NCBI GenBank assembly: GCA_028278005.1
Contig: JANQFD010000046.1
Span: forward strand, 1 to 9,036
Length of the DNA stretch: 9,036 nucleotides
Direction: 5' to 3'
Source of the DNA: Chlorobium sp.
GTDB taxonomy: Bacteria; Bacteroidota; Chlorobiia; Chlorobiales; Chlorobiaceae
Both the position numbers and the translations under genes were made by a program. The notes under the pieces were generated by a model that saw only the letters and a list, made by a program, of their open reading frames with translations, was not told the origin of the DNA and ran no database searches. This document shows, in pieces, positions 5,651-9,036 of the stretch. How positions within the stretch are numbered: position 1 is the first letter of the stretch; every line of letters begins with the position of its first letter.

Positions 5651-8613
5651 AGATCGGCAAGTTCATCCGGGATTCATTCCAAAAAGGAACGCACTATTCC
5701 CGGTATAACATTTTGGCGGCGGCTTTTCTTGGAGCGCCTGCTCACATTTCATTCTATTATTTATATAAACACGTCCTACATATCGAGTATGACAATCTCG
5801 CATTGCGTTTTACTGCGGTAGCATTGTGTCTTGTCGGGCTTTTCAAGATCAGGTTTCCTGAATTTCTTGGAAAATATTACGCGGTCTACTGGCACACGAT
5901 GCTCATATTTGTTCTTCCGTTCATTATTACGGTTATGCTTATCAAGAACAATTTTAATGAAGCATGGCTTTACTATGAAGTATTCGTGATTTTTGTGCTT
6001 ATCGCCTTTGTGCCGAATATCCTGATATTTCTTTTTGACCTGTTTGTCGGTATAGGCGCAGCTGTTGTTTTTTCTTTACTGACCCCCCCTACCGTTGTTC
6101 TCGATCCCCAGTTTAATATTCTTGCATATGCTGTTGTTCTTGTCTTTTCGATCGTGGCAGGATATGTGTTCAGCTACAGCAACCAGAAGGGAATCGTAGC
6201 GCAGGAAAAGAACACTGTGTTAGAGGCTCTGGCCGGAAGCATAGCCCATGAGATGCGGAACCCGCTCGGACAGGTGAAGTACAGTTTTGAAAGTATTTTG
6301 CAGGAGCTTCCGGTTTACCATCGTGATAAGATTTATGAATCCATCACGACGGAAGGTCTCGACCGCATTTATCTGCAGGTTGCACAGGGACAGATGGCGG
6401 TCACGCGAGGGGTTCAGGTAATAGAAATGATTCTTGATGAGGTAAAGAACAAGAAGATAGAAAAGGAAGGATTGAAATATCTTTCTATACGTGGCGTTAC
6501 AAGAAAAGCTCTGGAAGAATACGGGTACGATTCCGACAGTGAAAGGCAGAAAATTTCATGTGATTGCAAAGACGATTTTCTCATCAAGGCGGATGAGACC
6601 ATGTATGTTTTCGTGCTATTCAATCTGATTATGAATGCATTTTATTTTATAAAGCCCTATCCGGAAGCTCGAATCTTCCTGCGGTTCGAAAAAGGGAACA
6701 AGTTCAACAGGATTTATGTAAAAGACACCGGCCCAGGTATACCTCCCGAGAATATCGGCAAGCTTTTCGACGCGTTTTTCACTGCAGGTAAAAAGGGGGG
6801 GACCGGTCTCGGTCTTGCTTACTGCAAACGTGTTATGAAAGCTTTTGGAGGAGATATCATATGTAACTCCGTGCATGGGGAGTATACGGAGTTTGTTTTG
6901 TCGTTCCCTGTTGTTACCACACAGGAGTTTTCCGAGTTCAGGAAGTCCATGGTTGAAGAGCGTATCGAACTATTCAAAGGCAAACGTATCCTTCTCGTGG
7001 ATGACGAGGCGCATGACAGAGAAACCATCATAAGTTATCTTGAGCCTTTAGAGGTCGTTATCGATGAAGCCGGAAACGGGCACCAGGCGATTGAAATGAT
7101 GAGGGAGAAGCGCTATGACGCGGTTCTCATGAACCTGAAAATGCCCGTTATGGATGGTTATGAAGCGGCTGAAGCTATAAGAGCGGGCAAGGCAGGAAGT
7201 GCGGCACAAAACGTTCCGGTCATCGGACACACGGCAACGCCGAACTACATAGCCAAAAGCAAGGTCGAAAAAGTCGGCATGGATGGTTTTATATCGAAGC
7301 CTGTGTATATCGTTGACCTGATAGACATTCTTGCGTCAGTGCTTGACAGAAAGGTGCACAGAAACGGTTCAGATTCGGCTATGCCCAATCTGAACGTGCT
7401 TGTTGTTGACGATTCTGCCATGAACAGAAGTATCCTCAAAAGCATACTTGAAAAAAACAATATCACTACAACCGAGGCTGAAAACGGGTTGGCGGCAATC
7501 GAGAAGTTGAAACAGGATTCATGCAATCTTGTGTTGATGGATATGCAGATGCCGGAATTAGACGGTCTGGAAACAACCCGCTATATACGAAACAACCTCA
7601 ATAACGGTCATAAACATGTTCCGATTATCGGTTTAAGTGGTGAAAGTGATACGGACAGTATCAAGGAAGCACTTGATTCGGGAATGAATGACTATCTGGA
7701 GAAACCTGTCAACAGTACGTTGCTGATGAGTAAAATCAACCATTGGATTAAACCAAAAGAAGTACAAATGTTTGAAGAATACGTTGACAACATAGCAGTT
7801 ACGCCGCCATACTATGCACTGGAAAATCTGAGCATAGAGGACAATGTGGCAAGGGCAGAGTTCTCAGCGGAACAACCAATGGAAAACGAAACCGGGACCA
7901 TAGCTGCAGCCGAGGTCGGAAGGCATCTGGCGGTTTTGGGTGCATGTGCCCTTTCAAGCCTGAATCCTGAGAAGGATAAGCATTACTATCTGGCGACAAG
8001 TGCGGAACTGACGAACGTCAGTAATGGTTCGTTAGTGACAAACGGCAGGTTTATCGGTGAAGCCAAAGCCCTTGAGATTAAGAAAAGGGAAGGTAAAATG
8101 TCCGCAACGGTTACGACAAAAGAAGGGGTTCCTGTTTATACCCTGGTGACGAATTATTTTATCGTAAACGAGTCGGTATTTGCAAAGCTGTTTAAAGATA
8201 AAAAGCAGCTGACAGCATTGGATCTCACCGATAATTCATATAAACATGAATTTCCCTTATCTGATATTGTTGTTTCGGGTAACACATTGCAGGCGCGGCT
8301 CGGGCCATTGGACCCAAAGGATTGTGCCGGCCATTTTGCTTCGTACCCTTGTATTCCGGTGGCTATTTTAATGCATGCGCTAAGCCGTTCGGCAGGGAAG
8401 TTGTTATTGGATCTCGTGGGAGATGAAACCCTGCAATACAAAGTTCTTTCCGCAGACGTAAAGGCTGATCGGTTTGCGTTTGCCGGCGATCAAGTGCAGC
8501 TAACGGTAACATTTAACGACAAGGCTGATAATGATTATGCATTTACCTGCATTGCAGGTAACGGCAAAGGCAAACAATATGGTTCCATGAAATTAAAACT
8601 GCGTACAGTCTGA
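5647..8613 (+). CDS. CqsS-type membrane hybrid histidine kinase with two receivers and a C-terminal double hotdog domain
   Basis: Probable inner-membrane quorum-sensing receptor kinase of 988 residues. Residues 1-180 contain about six hydrophobic helices (near 22-40, 51-68, 82-99, 106-122, 124-145, 157-177) arranged as in Vibrio CqsS. HisKA has His201 in IAHEMRNPLGQV. HATPase has Asn330 (FNLIMNAFY), Asp360 (DTGPGIP) and GTGLGL (385-390); the stretch KAFGGDIICNSVHGEYTEFVLSFP region (398-421) is strikingly CqsS-like. Receiver 1 (about 446-565) keeps Asp452-Asp453, Thr529 and Lys551 but has Asn496 in place of the phospho-Asp, so it is a pseudoreceiver. Receiver 2 (about 582-702) is complete: Asp588-Asp589, Asp632, Ser664, Lys686. 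No HPt domain is present. Residues about 720-988 are an extra hotdog module. A kinase/phosphatase role toward an alpha-hydroxyketone-type signal is inferred by homology. The partner phosphotransfer protein and signal synthase are not in the window. Confidence 0.93.
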   Translation: MKIGKFIRDSFQKGTHYSRYNILAAAFLGAPAHISFYYLYKHVLHIEYDNLALRFTAVALCLVGLFKIRFPEFLGKYYAVYWHTMLIFVLPFIITVMLIKNNFNEAWLYYEVFVIFVLIAFVPNILIFLFDLFVGIGAAVVFSLLTPPTVVLDPQFNILAYAVVLVFSIVAGYVFSYSNQKGIVAQEKNTVLEALAGSIAHEMRNPLGQVKYSFESILQELPVYHRDKIYESITTEGLDRIYLQVAQGQMAVTRGVQVIEMILDEVKNKKIEKEGLKYLSIRGVTRKALEEYGYDSDSERQKISCDCKDDFLIKADETMYVFVLFNLIMNAFYFIKPYPEARIFLRFEKGNKFNRIYVKDTGPGIPPENIGKLFDAFFTAGKKGGTGLGLAYCKRVMKAFGGDIICNSVHGEYTEFVLSFPVVTTQEFSEFRKSMVEERIELFKGKRILLVDDEAHDRETIISYLEPLEVVIDEAGNGHQAIEMMREKRYDAVLMNLKMPVMDGYEAAEAIRAGKAGSAAQNVPVIGHTATPNYIAKSKVEKVGMDGFISKPVYIVDLIDILASVLDRKVHRNGSDSAMPNLNVLVVDDSAMNRSILKSILEKNNITTTEAENGLAAIEKLKQDSCNLVLMDMQMPELDGLETTRYIRNNLNNGHKHVPIIGLSGESDTDSIKEALDSGMNDYLEKPVNSTLLMSKINHWIKPKEVQMFEEYVDNIAVTPPYYALENLSIEDNVARAEFSAEQPMENETGTIAAAEVGRHLAVLGACALSSLNPEKDKHYYLATSAELTNVSNGSLVTNGRFIGEAKALEIKKREGKMSATVTTKEGVPVYTLVTNYFIVNESVFAKLFKDKKQLTALDLTDNSYKHEFPLSDIVVSGNTLQARLGPLDPKDCAGHFASYPCIPVAILMHALSRSAGKLLLDLVGDETLQYKVLSADVKADRFAFAGDQVQLTVTFNDKADNDYAFTCIAGNGKGKQYGSMKLKLRTV
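7804..8610 (+). other. C-terminal double hotdog (FabA/FabZ-like) domain of the kinase
   Basis: Residues about 720-988 follow receiver 2 and match no signalling domain I know. The second half contains GHFASYPCIP (895-904) followed by the helix VAILMHALSRSAG, closely patterned on the FabZ/FabA active-site segment (GHF-P-x-x-P-G-hydrophobic helix). His896 corresponds to the catalytic histidine. The residue 14 positions later, Glu in FabZ or Asp in FabA, is His910. The first half has AAAEVGRHLAVLGACA (753-768) and HYYLATSAELT, a second hotdog-like helix and strand pair. The likely fold is therefore a double hotdog that binds acyl thioesters; canonical dehydratase activity is doubtful. The assignment is by eye and not supported by a profile search. 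Confidence 0.6.
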
Positions 8614-8652
8614 ACACTGCATCCTTTGATACTGTGTGTATGTGTCCGTTAT

Positions 8653-8683
8653 AGTTTTTAAGTCTATCGGATAAACTTTTTTT
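8653..8683 (+). terminator. Weak candidate terminator after the kinase gene
   Basis: AGTTT (8653-8657) can pair with AAACT (8673-8677), and a run of seven T follows (8677-8683). The stem is short and AT-rich with a 15-base loop, but its place 40 bases after the stop codon and its T-run fit a terminator. It could also be chance in AT-rich sequence. Confidence 0.3.
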
Positions 8684-8889
8684 GCAGCACTTTTGTTGTA
8701 TTAATAGCGTATGATTTTGTGAATTGTCAGAACGCTGTTACCTGTAAAGGATAAGAACGATTCAATCTCTTGCCTGACTGTCTGACCCCATTCGGATAGA
8801 AAGGATGCTCCAGTTTGCCCTTAGTTTTACTTACTCTTTCCGGTCGTTTTCGGACGTCACGAACCATATGGTGCAAGAGTGGGAGAGCT

Positions 8890-9036
8890 ATGGGGTGTCG
8901 TATTGCTTATAAAATAACACGTCATGATTACGCTGTCGCATGTGGGCGCAGTGAAATGTATTGTATGCAGTGGGAATGTTGCGTTTCTGTGAATTCCCGG
9001 CGTTATAATGTCAATTGCATTTCAAAATACCTGGAA
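8890..9036 (+). CDS. Unrecognised cysteine-rich open frame, cut by the window edge
   Basis: ATG 8890, preceded by GGGAG at 8881-8885, opens a frame that runs 49 codons to the window end. It starts MGCRIAYKITRHDYAVACG and has six cysteines in 49 residues. I recognise no family. A frame this long without a stop is not rare by chance, and a consensus -10 lies inside it, so it may well be non-coding. Confidence 0.17.
   Translation, partial: MGCRIAYKITRHDYAVACGRSEMYCMQWECCVSVNSRRYNVNCISKYLE
9004..9009 (+). promoter_or_regulatory. Consensus -10 element near the right edge
   Basis: TATAAT is a perfect -10 hexamer. The best -35 match upstream, TTGCGT at 8979-8984, is poor and 19 bases away. It may drive a gene starting just beyond the window. 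Confidence 0.25.

Larger units (their letters stand above)
8614..9036. other. Intergenic tail downstream of the kinase
   Basis: These 423 bases contain no recognisable complete gene. They hold a weak terminator-like element (8653-8683), a ten-base palindrome ACCATATGGT (8863-8872), a consensus TATAAT (9004-9009) and an unrecognised frame open to the edge from 8890. The most economical reading is a termination zone followed by the promoter region of the next plus-strand gene outside the window. Confidence 0.45.

Noticed and set aside
8863..8872. Ten-base palindrome ACCATATGGT as an operator
   Set aside because: A single short palindrome with no partner site, no promoter around it and no known regulator is not enough to call.
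1..9036. CRISPR arrays, tRNA or rRNA genes, insertion sequences or prophage
   Set aside because: No repeated spaced units, cloverleaf-type elements, transposase-like frames or terminal repeats were seen on either strand.

Overview
The window looks like a piece of green sulfur bacterial (Chlorobiales; Chlorobium/Prosthecochloris-type) chromosome. I infer this mainly from HemB: it has the 328-residue form and an aspartate-rich, cysteine-free metal site typical of Chlorobium HemB. A roughly 50% GC, housekeeping-dense layout fits. No tRNA, rRNA, CRISPR array or insertion sequence was seen.

Layout, left to right. (1) Bases 1-37, minus strand: the first 12 codons of a gene that leaves the window, possibly queD-like. 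(2) A divergent intergenic region, then a tight umuD-umuC operon (262-2003, plus) encoding the self-cleaving UmuD and the Pol V-type catalytic subunit. (3) cysE (2124-2918, plus), serine acetyltransferase, facing (4) aroC (2926-4122, minus), chorismate synthase, with only 7 bases between their stop codons. (5) hemB (4255-5241, minus), porphobilinogen synthase, which has a clear intrinsic terminator (4178-4207) isolating it from aroC. (6) A 405-base divergent leader with hairpins and a 53-codon ORF whose stop overlaps the next start. (7) A 988-codon hybrid histidine kinase (5647-8613, plus). (8) A 423-base tail (8614-9036) with a weak terminator, a good -10 element and an unrecognised open frame running off the edge.

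The standout is the kinase. Its six-helix membrane sensor, HisKA/HATPase core and tandem receivers follow the plan of CqsS, the Vibrio receptor for the alpha-hydroxyketone/enaminone autoinducer CAI-1. The first receiver is a pseudoreceiver (phospho-Asp replaced by Asn); the second is intact. After it comes an extra module of about 270 residues that reads as a FabA/FabZ-like double hotdog domain, an acyl-thioester fold, with the active-site His present but the usual catalytic acid replaced. A quorum-sensing kinase covalently joined to a fatty-acyl-handling fold suggests coupling of acyl metabolism to signalling, because CAI-1 itself is made from an acyl-CoA. No autoinducer synthase (cqsA) lies inside the window; the downstream flank is the first place to look.

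The remaining genes are DNA-damage tolerance (umuDC) and ordinary biosynthesis (cysteine, chorismate, tetrapyrrole). They do not appear functionally linked to the kinase.
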